The translations under genes and the position numbers were made by a program. Below, one piece after another: positions 7,911 to 22,408 of a DNA stretch of 59,497 nucleotides. Position 1 is the first letter of the stretch, and the number at the start of each line of letters is the position of its first letter. Location: the NCBI GenBank assembly GCA_028820505.1, contig JAPPIT010000222.1, forward strand, positions 1 through 59,497, given 5' to 3'. Under the pieces are notes generated by a model. It had not been told where the DNA came from and did not search any database. It saw only the letters and a list, made by a program, of their open reading frames with translations. Source of the stretch: Defluviicoccus sp. Lineage in GTDB: Bacteria; Pseudomonadota; Alphaproteobacteria; MPNO01.

Positions 7911-9356
7911 ATGTCCGGCCACATGTTGAAGTTCGTCGATCTGCCGCAGGCGACGCCGGAAAAGCGGAGCGCCGAGACGCGCCGCGCCGACTTCGACGAG
8001 ATCTACGACATCTTCACGACCGACGGCGCGGCGGCGCAGGCGAGCCGCTGCTCGCAATGCGGCGTGCCCTATTGCCAGATCCACTGCCCGGTGCACAACA
8101 ACATCCCCGACTGGCTGATGCTGACCGCCGAAGGGCGGCTTGCCGAGGCCTACGAGGTGTCGTCGGCGACCAACAACATGCCCGAGATCTGCGGCCGGAT
8201 CTGCCCGCAGGACCGGTTGTGCGAGGGCAATTGCGTGATCGAGCAGTCCGGCCACGGCACGGTGACGATCGGCTCGGTCGAGCGCTACATCACCGACACC
8301 GCCTTCGAGCGAGGCTGGGTGACGCCGCCGACGCCGCCGCGCGAACTCGGCCGCTCGGTCGGTATCATCGGGGCCGGCCCCGCCGGGCTCGCCGCGGCGG
8401 AGCAGCTCCGCCGGCGCGGTTACGAAGTCCACGTCTACGACCGGCACGACCGCACGGGCGGGCTGCTGGTCTACGGGATTCCCAACTTCAAGCTGGAAAA
8501 GACGATCGTTGCGCGCCGCGTCGCGCTCCTTGAGGACGGCGGCATCGTATTCCACCGCGGCTTCGACGTGGGCCGCGACGCCAGCCTCGACGACATCCGC
8601 GAACGGCACCACGCGGTATTGATCGCGACCGGAGTGTACCGGGCCCGGGACATCCAGGTGCCGGGGGGCGGGCTCGGCAACATCGTGCCCGCGCTCGACT
8701 ACCTGATCGCGTCGAACCGCAAGGGCCTCGGCGACGCGGTTCCCGCCTTCGACGACGGCCGGCTCGACGCGGCCGGCAAGGACGTCGTCGTGATCGGCGG
8801 CGGCGACACGGCGATGGACTGCGTGCGCACCGCCGTGCGGCAGGGGGCGAAGTCCGTCACCTGCCTCTACCGGCGCGACCGGGAGAACATGCCGGGTTCC
8901 CGGCGCGAGGTGCAGTACGCCGAGGAGGAGGGCGTCAAGTTCTCCTGGCTGGCGACGCCCGAGGCCTTCGTCGGCGACGATACGGTCGGCGGGGTCCGCG
9001 CGCTCAGGATCCATCTCGGCGTGCCCGATGCCGCGGGGCGTCAGACGCCCGAGCCGATCGAGGGATCGAGCTTCGTCACCGACGTCGACCTGGTGATCAA
9101 GGCGCTGGGCTTCGATCCCGAGGACCTGCCCGCGCTGTTCGGCGCACCGGCGCTGAGAGTGACCCGGTGGGGCACGGTCCAGATCGACCACCGGACGATG
9201 ATGACCGCCATCGACGGGGTGTTCGCGGCAGGCGACATCGTCCGGGGGGCGTCGCTGGTCGTCTGGGGCATCCGGGACGGGCGCGACGCGGCCGAGGCGA
9301 TCCACGCCTATCTGGAACGGCGCGACGCGGCCGCCCACGCGGAGGAGGCCGCGTGA
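7911..9356 (+). CDS. gltD: Glutamate synthase small subunit
   Basis: GltD passes electrons from NADPH through FAD and two [4Fe-4S] clusters to GltB, in the GOGAT reaction that makes two glutamates from glutamine and 2-oxoglutarate. The 481-residue protein has an N-terminal cysteine cluster (C47, C50, C55, C59, within SRCSQCGVPYCQIHC) and further cysteines in EICGRICPQDRLCEGNC. A FAD GxGxxG motif (GIIGAGPAGLAA, about residue 147) and a second nucleotide motif (VVIGGGDTAMD) follow. GGGGAG precedes the ATG. It comes before gltB, 19 bases apart, in one operon. Confidence 0.96.
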   Translation: MSGHMLKFVDLPQATPEKRSAETRRADFDEIYDIFTTDGAAAQASRCSQCGVPYCQIHCPVHNNIPDWLMLTAEGRLAEAYEVSSATNNMPEICGRICPQDRLCEGNCVIEQSGHGTVTIGSVERYITDTAFERGWVTPPTPPRELGRSVGIIGAGPAGLAAAEQLRRRGYEVHVYDRHDRTGGLLVYGIPNFKLEKTIVARRVALLEDGGIVFHRGFDVGRDASLDDIRERHHAVLIATGVYRARDIQVPGGGLGNIVPALDYLIASNRKGLGDAVPAFDDGRLDAAGKDVVVIGGGDTAMDCVRTAVRQGAKSVTCLYRRDRENMPGSRREVQYAEEEGVKFSWLATPEAFVGDDTVGGVRALRIHLGVPDAAGRQTPEPIEGSSFVTDVDLVIKALGFDPEDLPALFGAPALRVTRWGTVQIDHRTMMTAIDGVFAAGDIVRGASLVVWGIRDGRDAAEAIHAYLERRDAAAHAEEAA

Positions 9357-9375
9357 GCGCGGCGGGGAGGATCGA

Positions 9376-13923
<4,548 letters not shown>

Positions 13924-13948
13924 GTCCGCGCATCCCGGGAGACAGGGT

Positions 13949-14803
13949 ATGCCCCGCGCGGTGCGAAAGCTGGTCTGCCTCGGCTTCGGCTATTGCGCGC
14001 AGGCCCTCGCGCGCGCGGCCGCCGGCGAGTTCCGGGACATCGCCGGCACCGCGCGGCGGGCCGAGCGCGCGCGCGCCCTTGTCTCCAATGGATTCTCCGT
14101 CTTGCCCATCGACGACCCGGAGCTCCTCCGCGGCGCGACCGACATACTGATCTCGGCCCCGCCGGAGGCCGGCGGCGACCCGGTGCTGGCCGCCTGGGGC
14201 GATGCCATCGGCGGGCTCCCCGGCGTCGAGTGGATCGGCTATCTCTCGACAACGGGCGTCTACGGAGATCGGGACGGCGGTTGGGTGAGCGAGGACGACG
14301 CGCCCAGGCCCGGCGAAGAGCGCTCCCAACGGCGTCTCGCCGCCGAGCGCGCGTGGCTTGCCTTCGGCCGGGCGCACGGGATGCCGGTTCACATTTTTCG
14401 CCTCGCCGGCATCTACGGTCCCGGCCGGAACGTGCTCGACCGGCTCCGCGACGGAACCGCGCGGCGCATCGTCAAGCCGGGACAGGTGTTCTCCCGGATT
14501 CATGTCGACGACGTGGCGGGCGCGCTCCGGGCATCCATCGCCCGTCCGAAAGCCGGGCGGATTTACAACGTCGCCGACGACGAACCCGTTGGCCAGGACG
14601 AGGTGGTCGCTTTCGCCGCCGACCTGCTCGGCATCGCGCCGCCGCCGGAGGAGCCGTTCGAGTCCGCGGCGCTCTCGCCGCTCGCGCGAAGCTTCTATGC
14701 CGAGTGCCGGCGGGTCCGGAACGAGCGCATGAAGCGCGAACTCGGCGTGACGCTGCGCTATCCGACCTATCGCGAGGGGCTACGCAGCCTCGCCGCGCCG
14801 TGA
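13949..14803 (+). CDS. NAD(P)-binding SDR-like epimerase (YeeZ type)
   Basis: The 284-residue protein has a Rossmann-like beginning (LVCLGFGYCAQAL) and the features of the atypical/extended SDR group that includes E. coli YeeZ: STTGVYGD, FRLAGIYGPGRN, FSRIHVDDVAGAL and YNVADDEP. Its substrate is unknown; sugar-nucleotide or related epimerases are the nearest themes. The canonical YxxxK pair is not evident. It follows gltB by 25 bases. The 3' end overlaps the convergent MFS gene by 24 bases. Confidence 0.8.
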   Translation: MPRAVRKLVCLGFGYCAQALARAAAGEFRDIAGTARRAERARALVSNGFSVLPIDDPELLRGATDILISAPPEAGGDPVLAAWGDAIGGLPGVEWIGYLSTTGVYGDRDGGWVSEDDAPRPGEERSQRRLAAERAWLAFGRAHGMPVHIFRLAGIYGPGRNVLDRLRDGTARRIVKPGQVFSRIHVDDVAGALRASIARPKAGRIYNVADDEPVGQDEVVAFAADLLGIAPPPEEPFESAALSPLARSFYAECRRVRNERMKRELGVTLRYPTYREGLRSLAAP

Positions 14804-16210
14804 AGCGCCGGCATCCACCGCGAGCAGCCGGAACATCAGCAAAGCCATCAGCACCGCCGGCGCGAGGTTGAAGCCGAACACGAAGGTCACGGCATCGCCG
14901 ACCGCTTCGCTGGCCATCGAATCGTCGAAACCCGCGATAGTCGTCAGCATTCCGGCAAGCGCCGCGCCGAAGGCGGTGCCGAGCGAGCGCACCGAGGGCA
15001 GCGATGCCGCCGTCAGACCCTCCTCGCCGGGGTCCGCCCGGGCGATGGTCCGGGTAATCAGGTGCACATTGTGGATGCCGACCCCGAAGCCGATGAAAAA
15101 CGCCGCAACCGTCAGCAACACCAGCCCCGGCGCCGTGGTGGTTGCCGTCATCAGCGCGAGCCCGAGGACGACGATCACCGGCCCCCACCAGAGCGCGCGA
15201 CGCTCGCGCGGGCCGGTCCACCCGTTCACCATGAACGTCCCCACCGTCCAGCCGATCGAGAGGACGATGCTGACGAAGCTGACATAGATCGGCGGCACGC
15301 CATGAAAGACCTGGAGCAGCAGAGGCACGAAGAGCGTGATGGAGGTCTGGACGCTGCCGACGAGGAAATGGATCAAGAGGCCGAGCCCGACCACCGAGGA
15401 AAGCGAGAGCGTGCGCGTCGGGAACAAGGGGACCGGCGCTTTCCGGTCCAGCCGGAAGGTTGCCCAGACAAGCGCTATCGCGGCGACGATCAGGATCGCC
15501 CGCAACGCGGTGTCATCTATCGGGCCCGCCGCCGCGACCGCGATCACCCCCGCGGTCAGCACGGTCAGCCGGAAGAAGGGAAACCTCCCGACATGCTCGC
15601 CCCTCTGCGGCCGGGTGTCGGGAACCTTCCACCAGATCAGCGCGGCGTAACAGGCGATGAACGGGATCAGCGACCAGAACGAGCCGCGCCACCAGCCGAT
15701 CTCCGCGAATACCCCACCGAAGACCGGCCCAAGCAGCTGCGCGAACATCCAGACGCCCTGGTAGGCGGCGAGAATGCGTGCGCGCAGATGGGGCGGAAAG
15801 AGCACGCCGATCAGCGCCATTGAGGCGCCGATGATCAGTCCGCCGGCGAATCCCTGGATGCCGCGCGCCGCGATCAGAGTGAAGATATCGGGCGCAAGTG
15901 CACAGCCCGCGGTGGACAGCATGAAAACGGCCGCGACCGCGACATAGCCCACCCGGCGCCCGACCGCGCGGGTGATCGGCTCTACCGTCGCCGCGCCGAC
16001 GATAGAGCCTACGACGTAGACGATCGCCGTCCATGCGTAATAGACCGCGCCGCCGAGGTCGACGACGATGGTCGGCATCACTATCGAAATCACCAGCACC
16101 TGCAGGGCGTGGAGGAGCGTGCCCAGCAGGACGATGGCCGAATAGGTTCCGTGCTCCTTGCGGATCAGGTCGCGCCAGGGCCCGGCCGCGCCCCTGTCGG
16201 GTGCCGCCAT
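14780..16210 (-). CDS. MFS drug-resistance-type transporter
   Basis: The 476-residue polytopic protein resembles the 14-helix (EmrB/QacA-type) drug:proton antiporter branch of the major facilitator superfamily. The motif A-like loop is GRRVGYVAVA after helix 2, and GIQGFAGGLIIG lies in the fourth-helix region. Exported substrates cannot be inferred. ATG 16210 is chosen because the preceding residues in frame are polar and overlap the upstream hydrolase. It lies 7 bases after that hydrolase, so the two are probably one minus-strand operon. The 3' end overlaps the SDR-like gene on the other strand. Confidence 0.85.
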   Translation of the reverse strand: MAAPDRGAAGPWRDLIRKEHGTYSAIVLLGTLLHALQVLVISIVMPTIVVDLGGAVYYAWTAIVYVVGSIVGAATVEPITRAVGRRVGYVAVAAVFMLSTAGCALAPDIFTLIAARGIQGFAGGLIIGASMALIGVLFPPHLRARILAAYQGVWMFAQLLGPVFGGVFAEIGWWRGSFWSLIPFIACYAALIWWKVPDTRPQRGEHVGRFPFFRLTVLTAGVIAVAAAGPIDDTALRAILIVAAIALVWATFRLDRKAPVPLFPTRTLSLSSVVGLGLLIHFLVGSVQTSITLFVPLLLQVFHGVPPIYVSFVSIVLSIGWTVGTFMVNGWTGPRERRALWWGPVIVVLGLALMTATTTAPGLVLLTVAAFFIGFGVGIHNVHLITRTIARADPGEEGLTAASLPSVRSLGTAFGAALAGMLTTIAGFDDSMASEAVGDAVTFVFGFNLAPAVLMALLMFRLLAVDAGASRRGEAA

Positions 16211-16217
16211 GCCGGGG

Positions 16218-16991
16218 TCAGCTCTCGGCCGCGGCGCAGAGCTCGTCCACCGAGGCCCAGATCCGGGCGAGATCCTGCTCCCGCGCCAGCCTGTGATCGC
16301 CGTCCGGCACGAGGAACACCCGGACATCGCCGCTCAGCACGATTTCGGCGATGCGCGACGCCGTCATCCAGGGCACGTCCGGATCGCGCTTGCCGTGCCA
16401 CAGTCTGATCGGGCAGTGGATCGTGATCGGGCGACGCAACAGGAGGTGCCGGCGTCCCTCCTCGATCAGCCGGTAGGCGATGGGATAATCCTCATCGTCG
16501 TAATCGGACGGCACGTGGATGACGCCCTTTTCCTTCAACTCCTCGCGCATATCCTCGCCGTATCGGTTCCACATCAGGTCTTCGGTGAAATCCGGTGCCG
16601 CGGCGATCCCGACCAGCCCCGCGACGCGTTCGGGACGGGCGAGCGCCGCCAGCAGCATGATCCATCCCCCCATCGAGGAGCCGACGAGAACCTGCCGCCC
16701 GCGGGCGACCTCGTCGAGCACCGCGACCGCATCGTCCCGCCAGCTTCCGATGGTGCCGTCGAGGAAATCGCCCGAGGAGTCTCCATGACCGGAATAGTCG
16801 AAGCGGACGTAGGCGCGTCCGGCCGCGCGGCAGGTGGCTTCGAGCGCGGTCGCCTTGGTCCCGGTCATGTCGGACCGGAAACCGCCCAGGAACATCACAC
16901 CTGGCTCGCGGCCGTCGATGCGGCGGTAGGCGATTGCCGCGCCGCCGGGGCGTGATAAGATCGCGGCCGCTTCTGATCCGTCCCCGTTCAC
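16218..16991 (-). CDS. Alpha/beta hydrolase (ABHD10-like)
   Basis: This 257-residue serine hydrolase carries the nucleophile elbow GSSMGG with Ser106, the oxyanion-region motif GGFRSDM (36-42), SGHGDSSG (68-74), an acidic residue near KRDPDVP and the catalytic His in GDHRLAR. The SGHG/GSSMGGW pattern is that of the ABHD10 group (mitochondrial acyl-protein thioesterase/esterase), common in alphaproteobacteria. The actual acyl substrate is unknown. The start is GTG 16991 with GGGAAA upstream. Confidence 0.85.
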   Translation of the reverse strand: MNGDGSEAAAILSRPGGAAIAYRRIDGREPGVMFLGGFRSDMTGTKATALEATCRAAGRAYVRFDYSGHGDSSGDFLDGTIGSWRDDAVAVLDEVARGRQVLVGSSMGGWIMLLAALARPERVAGLVGIAAAPDFTEDLMWNRYGEDMREELKEKGVIHVPSDYDDEDYPIAYRLIEEGRRHLLLRRPITIHCPIRLWHGKRDPDVPWMTASRIAEIVLSGDVRVFLVPDGDHRLAREQDLARIWASVDELCAAAES

Positions 16992-17025
16992 AGGCGGATT
17001 TCCCGGTTTCGTTGGCCCTTGGGGA

Positions 17026-17040
17026 TCGTCGTCGTCGTCG
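17026..17040. repeat. Short TCG tandem repeat
   Basis: Five perfect TCG units lie between the divergent hydrolase and TauE/SafE genes, in a 149-base gap that otherwise holds no gene. Such tracts can vary by slippage; a regulatory role is speculative. Confidence 0.5.
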
Positions 17041-17140
17041 TTTTCCGACCCGCGGACCCTATCACCGAAGCCGAAGCCACGAAAGCTGGTCGCTCTGGAC
17101 GCGACGGCGCAGGCGGGCGGATGCGTTGCGGAGCGCGGCC

Positions 17141-17893
17141 ATGACGGATCCGTTCATCATCGCGGCCATCGCGCTCGTTTTTCTCCTTGCCGGGGGCGTC
17201 AAGGGGCTGATCGGGCTCGGCCTGCCGACGGTGAGTCTCGGGCTTCTGACCGTCCTGCTCGATCTCACCACGGCGATGGTGCTCCTGACCGTTCCCGCGG
17301 CCGCGACCAATGTCTGGCAGGCGTCGGTCGGCGGGCATGCGCGGACGATCGTCCGCCGGCTGTGGCCGTTCATGCTGGCGGCGACGATCACGGTCTGGCT
17401 CGGCGCATTGGCCCTGACCCGGGTCGATCTTGCGCTGCTGTCGGGGCTTCTCGGTCTGATCGTCTTCGTCTATGCGGCGCTCGGTCTCTTCGGCTGGCGC
17501 TTCGCGATGCCGGCGCGCGCGGAGGGCTGGGCGGGCCCCCTGTTCGGTTCGGCGAACGGCATCCTTACCGGGATGACCGGCTCGTTCGTCGTTCCCGGGA
17601 TCATGTACCTGCAGGCGATCGGTCTCGGCCGCGACGCGCTGGTGCAGGCGATGGGGTTCCTGTTCGGCGCGTCGGCTCTCGCGCTCGCCGTGGCGCTCGG
17701 CGGGTCGGGACTTTTTCCCCGCGACACCGGGATCGTATCGGCCGCCGCGCTGGTCCCCGCCCTGATCGGCATGGCGATCGGCCAGCGAATCCGCCGCCGC
17801 CTGTCCGAAGAGCGCTTCCGGCGCATTTTTTTCGTGGGCATCCTCGCGCTCGGCGCCTATATCTTCGCTGCCGCCGTAATGGAACGCCTGTGA
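17141..17893 (+). CDS. TauE/SafE family membrane permease
   Basis: The protein (250 residues) is a polytopic inner-membrane protein of about eight helices, with the family's typical first-helix motif GGVKGLIGLGLPTVSL and a matching second half (NGILTGMTGSFVVPG). Members export or import sulfite, sulfoacetate or other small organosulfur or organic anions; the substrate here is not deducible. ATG 17141 is chosen because the residues before it in frame are not membrane-like or conserved. It is followed by thrS on the same strand. Confidence 0.85.
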   Translation: MTDPFIIAAIALVFLLAGGVKGLIGLGLPTVSLGLLTVLLDLTTAMVLLTVPAAATNVWQASVGGHARTIVRRLWPFMLAATITVWLGALALTRVDLALLSGLLGLIVFVYAALGLFGWRFAMPARAEGWAGPLFGSANGILTGMTGSFVVPGIMYLQAIGLGRDALVQAMGFLFGASALALAVALGGSGLFPRDTGIVSAAALVPALIGMAIGQRIRRRLSEERFRRIFFVGILALGAYIFAAAVMERL

Positions 17894-17968
17894 TCCGCCG
17901 CTTGTGACCGGGTCCGGTTTGCGCTAAATGCGCGCGGTTCGTGCGGCAGCGCACTCGCGAAGGGAGCC

Positions 17969-19927
17969 ATGGCAACCGTAACGCAACCGGAACCGGCGCG
18001 CGTGACCGTCACCCTCCCCGACGGCAACCGGCGGCCGTTCGATGCCCCGCCGACGGGCGCCGAAATTGCCGCGTCGATCGGTCCCGGCCTCGCCAAGGCG
18101 GCGATCGCCGTCAAGGTCGACGGCGAGGTGCGCGATCTCGCGCGGCCGATCGACAGCGACGCCGCGGTGGAGATCGTCACCCGCCGGTCGGACGAGGCGC
18201 TGGAGCTGATCCGCCACGACGCCGCCCATGTGATGGCCGAGGCGGTGCAGGAACTGTTCCCCGGCACCCAGGTCACCATCGGCCCGGCGATCGAGAACGG
18301 CTTCTACTACGATTTCGCCCGGCCGACGCCGTTCTCGACCGAGGACCTCGACGTCATCGAGCGCAAGATGCACGAAATCGTCGCCCGCGACGAGCCTATC
18401 GTCCGCGAGGTGTGGGACCGGAACGACGCGGTCCATCGCTTCAGAGACCAGGGCGAGGCCTACAAGGCCGAGATCATCGAGGGCCTGCCCGACGGCGAGC
18501 CGGTGACGGTCTACCGGCAGGGCGAATGGCACGATCTGTGCCGCGGCCCGCATCTGCCGTCCACCGGACATGTCGGCAAGGGGTTCAAGCTGCTAAAGGT
18601 CGCCGGCGCCTACTGGCGCGGCGATTCCGACAACGAGATGCTGCAGCGCATCTACGGCACCGCCTGGCGCGACGAAAAGGAGCTCAAGGCCCATCTTCAC
18701 CAGCTCGAGGAAGCCGAGCGGCGCGACCATCGCCGGCTCGGGCGCGAAATGGACCTGTTCCACTTCCAGGAAGAGGCGCCCGGTTCCGCGTTCTGGCATC
18801 CCAGGGGCTGGCGCCTCTATCTCCGGCTGATCGACTACATGCGACGGCGCCAGGACGCGGCCGGCTATGTCGAGATCTCGACGCCGGAGCTGATGGACCG
18901 CTCGCTGTGGGAGCTTTCCGGCCACTGGGAGACCTTCCGAGAGCACATGTTCACCTCGGAGACCGACGACGGACGCGTGTTCGCGGTCAAGCCGATGAAC
19001 TGTCCGGGCGGGGTGCAGGTCTTCCGGCAGGGCATGAAGAGCTACCGTGACCTGCCGCTTCGCGTCGCCGAGTTCGGCCGGGTGCACAGGTACGAGCCCT
19101 CGGGCGCGCTGCACGGGCTGATGCGGGTGCGCGCCTTCACGCAGGACGACGCGCACATCTTCTGCACGCCCCGGCAGACCGAGGCGGAATGCCGGACGGT
19201 GATCGCACTGATCATGGACATCTACCGCGATTTCGGCTTCGAGGACGTGCGCATCCTGTTCTCCGACCGGCCGGAGAAGCGGATCGGCTCCGACGCCGTC
19301 TGGGACCAGCTCGAAGGCGCGCTCAGGGGCGCGCTCGACGGCATGGGCCTCGATTACGGCGTCAACCCGGGCGAAGGCGCGTTCTACGGCCCCAAGATCG
19401 AGTTCGTCCTGCGCGACGCCATCGGCCGCGACTGGCAGTGCGGCACGCTCCAGGTCGACCTCAACCTGCCCGAGCGGCTGGACGCCGCCTATATCGGCGA
19501 GGACGGCGAGCGGCACCGGCCCGTGATGCTGCACCGGGCGCTGTTCGGCTCGCTGGAGCGCTTTCTCGGCATCCTGCTCGAACACTATGCCGGGCATCTA
19601 CCGTTCTGGCTGGCGCCGCTGCACGCGGTGGTCGCGACCGTCACCAGCGACGCCGACGACTACGCGGACGAGGTCGCGGCCGCCGCGAGGAAGGCGGGGC
19701 TGCGGGTCGAGCTCGACCGCAGGAACGAGAAGATCGGCTACAAGGTCCGAGAGCACAGCGTCCGCAAGGTGCCGGTCATGCTCGTCGTCGGGCGCAACGA
19801 GGTCGAAGCCCGCACGGTTGCCGTCCGGCGGCTCGGCGGCAGGAACCAAGAAGTCCTTGCGCTCGATACCGCGATCGATAGACTTAAGGTAGAAGCTGCC
19901 GGTCCGGACCAAGACGCCGACGCGTGA
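17969..19927 (+). CDS. thrS: Threonyl-tRNA synthetase
   Basis: ThrRS charges tRNA-Thr. The 652-residue enzyme has the N-terminal TGS domain (about 10-75), the editing domain with its zinc-like HxxxH motif (H83, H87 in [11 protein letters not shown]) and LCRGPH, the class II catalytic core (motif 2 [15 protein letters not shown]; zinc cysteine in MNCPGG) and the C-terminal anticodon-binding domain ([17 protein letters not shown]). Length and motifs are complete. AGGGAG precedes the ATG. It begins the thrS-infC-rpmI-rplT-pheST series. Confidence 0.97.
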   Translation: MATVTQPEPARVTVTLPDGNRRPFDAPPTGAEIAASIGPGLAKAAIAVKVDGEVRDLARPIDSDAAVEIVTRRSDEALELIRHDAAHVMAEAVQELFPGTQVTIGPAIENGFYYDFARPTPFSTEDLDVIERKMHEIVARDEPIVREVWDRNDAVHRFRDQGEAYKAEIIEGLPDGEPVTVYRQGEWHDLCRGPHLPSTGHVGKGFKLLKVAGAYWRGDSDNEMLQRIYGTAWRDEKELKAHLHQLEEAERRDHRRLGREMDLFHFQEEAPGSAFWHPRGWRLYLRLIDYMRRRQDAAGYVEISTPELMDRSLWELSGHWETFREHMFTSETDDGRVFAVKPMNCPGGVQVFRQGMKSYRDLPLRVAEFGRVHRYEPSGALHGLMRVRAFTQDDAHIFCTPRQTEAECRTVIALIMDIYRDFGFEDVRILFSDRPEKRIGSDAVWDQLEGALRGALDGMGLDYGVNPGEGAFYGPKIEFVLRDAIGRDWQCGTLQVDLNLPERLDAAYIGEDGERHRPVMLHRALFGSLERFLGILLEHYAGHLPFWLAPLHAVVATVTSDADDYADEVAAAARKAGLRVELDRRNEKIGYKVREHSVRKVPVMLVVGRNEVEARTVAVRRLGGRNQEVLALDTAIDRLKVEAAGPDQDADA

Positions 19928-19958
19928 CTGCAACGAAAGCCGTAAATTGTTGCCTTAT

Positions 19959-20000
19959 CGGCACGGCCCGCGCCGGGGGGCGCGGGCCGCATCCGTGCCG
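19959..20000 (+). promoter_or_regulatory. Two-tier hairpin between thrS and infC
   Basis: A perfect 10-base stem (19965-19974 with 19979-19988, loop GGGG) sits inside a further 6-base stem (19959-19964 with 19995-20000), with six unpaired bases on the 3' side. It has no T-run, so it is not a classical intrinsic terminator. It lies 16 bases upstream of the infC ribosome-binding site and may act as a processing or regulatory leader structure, or may be the 3' end structure of thrS mRNA. Confidence 0.55.
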
Positions 20001-20015
20001 GACGCGTCGTTAACC

Positions 20016-20032
20016 AGGGAGACCGGTCCATA
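20016..20032 (+). promoter_or_regulatory. infC ribosome-binding site and ATA start
   Basis: AGGGAGA at 20016-20022 is the only good Shine-Dalgarno in this leader. Its 7-base spacing selects ATA (20030-20032) over the ATG at 20048. This is the basis of the non-standard infC start. Confidence 0.6.
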
Positions 20033-20566
20033 GCAAGACCACCGATTATGGAGCCGCCCGTTCGCGAGGAACGCGGCGTCAACGAGGCGATCCGGGCTCA
20101 GGCCGTCAGGGTCGTCGATACCAACGGCACCGTCCTCGGTGTCTTCCCCACCGCCGATGCCATCGAACTCGCCGCCGAGCGCGGCCTCGATCTCGTCGAG
20201 GTGTCGCCCAACAGCGACCCGCCCGTGTGCAAGATCCTCGACTACGGCAAGCTCAAATACGAACAGCAGAAGAAGAAGACCGAGGCCCGCAAGAAGCAGA
20301 AGACGATCGAGGTCAAGGAGATCAAGCTGCGCCCGGCGATCGACCGGCACGACTACGACGTCAAGATGCGCTTCATCCGGCGTTTCCTCGACGAGGGCGA
20401 CAAGGTCAAGGTCACCATGCGCTTCCGGGGCCGCGAGATGGCGCACCAGGATCTCGGGCTCAAGGTGCTGTTCCGGGTGCGCGACGAGCTCGAGGAGCTG
20501 GCCAAGGTCGAACAATTTCCCAAGATGGAAGGCCGGCAGATGGTCATGGTGATGGCGCCCAAGTAG
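20030..20566 (+). CDS. infC: Translation initiation factor IF-3
   Basis: IF-3 binds the 30S subunit, prevents premature subunit joining and checks the start codon. The 178-residue product has the N-terminal domain ([15 protein letters not shown]), a lysine-rich linker ([14 protein letters not shown]) and the C-terminal domain ([12 protein letters not shown] … FRGREMAH). A strong AGGGAGA (20016-20022) lies 7 bases before ATA at 20030, but 25 bases before the first ATG at 20048, so ATA is the likely start ([11 protein letters not shown]…). Rare infC starts permit autoregulation by IF-3 in E. coli (AUU); ATA here would serve the same purpose. Confidence 0.93.
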   Translation: MARPPIMEPPVREERGVNEAIRAQAVRVVDTNGTVLGVFPTADAIELAAERGLDLVEVSPNSDPPVCKILDYGKLKYEQQKKKTEARKKQKTIEVKEIKLRPAIDRHDYDVKMRFIRRFLDEGDKVKVTMRFRGREMAHQDLGLKVLFRVRDELEELAKVEQFPKMEGRQMVMVMAPK

Positions 20567-20718
20567 CGCCCGCCATCGCCTTGCGCGGGACGGCGCGCGC
20601 CGCTATAACCCGCCGTCTGTTTGGGATCGTCCGGCGAGGCGGCCGGGTCCGACCGGATCCGGAACCGCGGGGCATGCCGAGGCGGTTCGCGTTTTCACGT
20701 CCCGGGACGGAGGATGAA

Positions 20719-20916
20719 ATGCCCAAGCTCAAGTCCAAGAGCGGGGCGAAGAAGCGGTTTCGCACCACGGCGACCGGCAAGATGCGGTCGAACTTCGCCT
20801 TCAAGCGGCACAATCTGCGCAAGCGCTCGCAAAAGATGAAGCGGAAGGCTCGCGGGTCCCGCATCATGGCGCCGGAAGACGCCAGGATCGTGAAATCCTA
20901 CCTGCCTTACGCCTGA
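20719..20916 (+). CDS. rpmI: 50S ribosomal protein L35
   Basis: This 65-residue, highly basic protein matches bL35 from start ([14 protein letters not shown]) to end ([11 protein letters not shown]). A GGAGGA ribosome-binding site precedes ATG 20719. It lies 152 bases after infC and 10 bases before rplT, the standard IF3-L35-L20 order. The spacer (20567-20718) holds no gene; it contains a possible -10 (CTATAA about 20603). Confidence 0.96.
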   Translation: MPKLKSKSGAKKRFRTTATGKMRSNFAFKRHNLRKRSQKMKRKARGSRIMAPEDARIVKSYLPYA

Positions 20917-20926
20917 GGAGCGCGCC

Positions 20927-21286
20927 ATGGCCAGAGTGAAACGCGGCGTGACGGCCCACGCCCGGCACAAGAAGGTTCTCGACCTCGCGGCCGGCTACCG
21001 CGAACGCAACCGCACCAGCTTCCGCGTCGCCATCGAGCGCGTCGAGAAGGGGCTGCAATACGCCTATCGCGACCGGCGCAACCGCAAACGCAATTTCCGC
21101 GCCCTCTGGATCCAGCGCATCAACGCCGGTGTCCGCCAGCACGGCCTCACCTATTCCCAGTTCATGAACGGCGTGAAACGGGCCGGGATCGAGGTCGACC
21201 GCAAGATGCTGGCCGACCTCGCGGTGCACGAGCCGGACGCCTTCAAGGCGATCGTCGAGCAGGCGCAGGCGGCGCTCGCGGACTAG
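20927..21286 (+). CDS. rplT: 50S ribosomal protein L20
   Basis: bL20 is a 23S rRNA-binding assembly protein that in many bacteria also represses the infC-rpmI-rplT mRNA. The 119-residue sequence is complete, from [18 protein letters not shown] through [28 protein letters not shown] precedes ATG 20927. Confidence 0.97.
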   Translation: MARVKRGVTAHARHKKVLDLAAGYRERNRTSFRVAIERVEKGLQYAYRDRRNRKRNFRALWIQRINAGVRQHGLTYSQFMNGVKRAGIEVDRKMLADLAVHEPDAFKAIVEQAQAALAD

Positions 21287-21334
21287 GCGGGCGGGGGCCC
21301 GTCGCCCGGCGGGCCCGAACCGGCGGGGCTTGGG

Positions 21335-22408
21335 ATGGACGACCTCGAACAGCTTCGTTCCGACTTGCTGACGCGGATCGGTTCCGCCGACCTCGACGCG
21401 CTCGAAGGGCTTCGCGTCGAAACCCTCGGCCGCAGGGGTCGCGTGACCGCGCTGATGAAGGAGCTCGGCACCCTCCCGCCGGAGGACCGCCGGGCGGCGG
21501 GCCAAGCGCTGAACGCGTTGAAGACCGTCGTTACCGAGGCGATAGACGCCCGCCGCGCCGCGCTCGAAGCCGGAACGCTGGACGCGCGTCTCGCCGAAGA
21601 GGCGATCGACGTTTCGCTGCCGCCGAGGCCGGAACCCGAAGGGCGCATCCACCCCATCAGCCAGGCCATCGAGGAGATCGTGGCGATCTTCTGCCAGATG
21701 GGGTTTACGGTCGCCGAGGGGCCGGATATCGAGGACGACTTCCACAATTTCACGGCGTTGAACATCCCGCCCGAGCATCCCGCTCGGCAGGACCACGACA
21801 CGTTCTATTTCGAGGAGGGCGAGGACGGCGAGCGGCTGTTGCTCCGGACCCATACCTCGCCGGTCCAGATCCGGACGATGCTCGTCCAGGAGCCTCCGAT
21901 CCGCATCGTCGTGCCGGGACGCACCTACCGCGCCGACCACGACGCCACGCACTCGCCGATGTTCCACCAGGTCGAGGGGCTGGTGATCGACGAGGAGACC
22001 CATATGGGCCACCTCAAGGGTTGCCTGATCGAGTTCTGCCGCGCGTTCTTCGGGGTGGACGACCTGCCGGTGCGTTTCCGGCCCAGCTTCTTTCCCTTCA
22101 CCGAGCCGTCGGCCGAGGTCGATATCGGCTGCAGCCGGTCCGCCGGCGGGCTCACCATCGGGGCCGGGGACGACTGGCTCGAAATCCTGGGTTCCGGAAT
22201 GGTCCATCCGAAGGTGCTGGAGAACTGCAACATCGACCCGGCGCGCTACCAGGGCTTCGCCTTCGGCATGGGGGTGGAGCGTGTCGCAATGCTCAAATAC
22301 GGCATCCCCGACCTCCGGACCTTCTTCGACTCCGATCTCCGCTGGCTCCGCCATTACGGGTTCTCGGCGCTCGATATGCCGAACGTCGCTTCCGGGATCG
22401 CGCAGTGA
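21335..22408 (+). CDS. pheS: Phenylalanyl-tRNA synthetase alpha subunit
   Basis: PheS is the catalytic subunit of the (alpha-beta)2 PheRS. The 357-residue protein has an N-terminal tRNA-binding coiled coil (1-95) and the class II core: motif 2-like [24 protein letters not shown] and motif 3 [18 protein letters not shown]. The TGA overlaps the pheT GTG, so both subunits are coupled. Confidence 0.97.
   Translation: MDDLEQLRSDLLTRIGSADLDALEGLRVETLGRRGRVTALMKELGTLPPEDRRAAGQALNALKTVVTEAIDARRAALEAGTLDARLAEEAIDVSLPPRPEPEGRIHPISQAIEEIVAIFCQMGFTVAEGPDIEDDFHNFTALNIPPEHPARQDHDTFYFEEGEDGERLLLRTHTSPVQIRTMLVQEPPIRIVVPGRTYRADHDATHSPMFHQVEGLVIDEETHMGHLKGCLIEFCRAFFGVDDLPVRFRPSFFPFTEPSAEVDIGCSRSAGGLTIGAGDDWLEILGSGMVHPKVLENCNIDPARYQGFAFGMGVERVAMLKYGIPDLRTFFDSDLRWLRHYGFSALDMPNVASGIAQ

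Noticed and set aside
17141-17893. Longer TauE/SafE start at 16934
   Set aside because: The extra N-terminal residues are arginine-rich and not membrane-like; ATG 17141 gives a normal family start.
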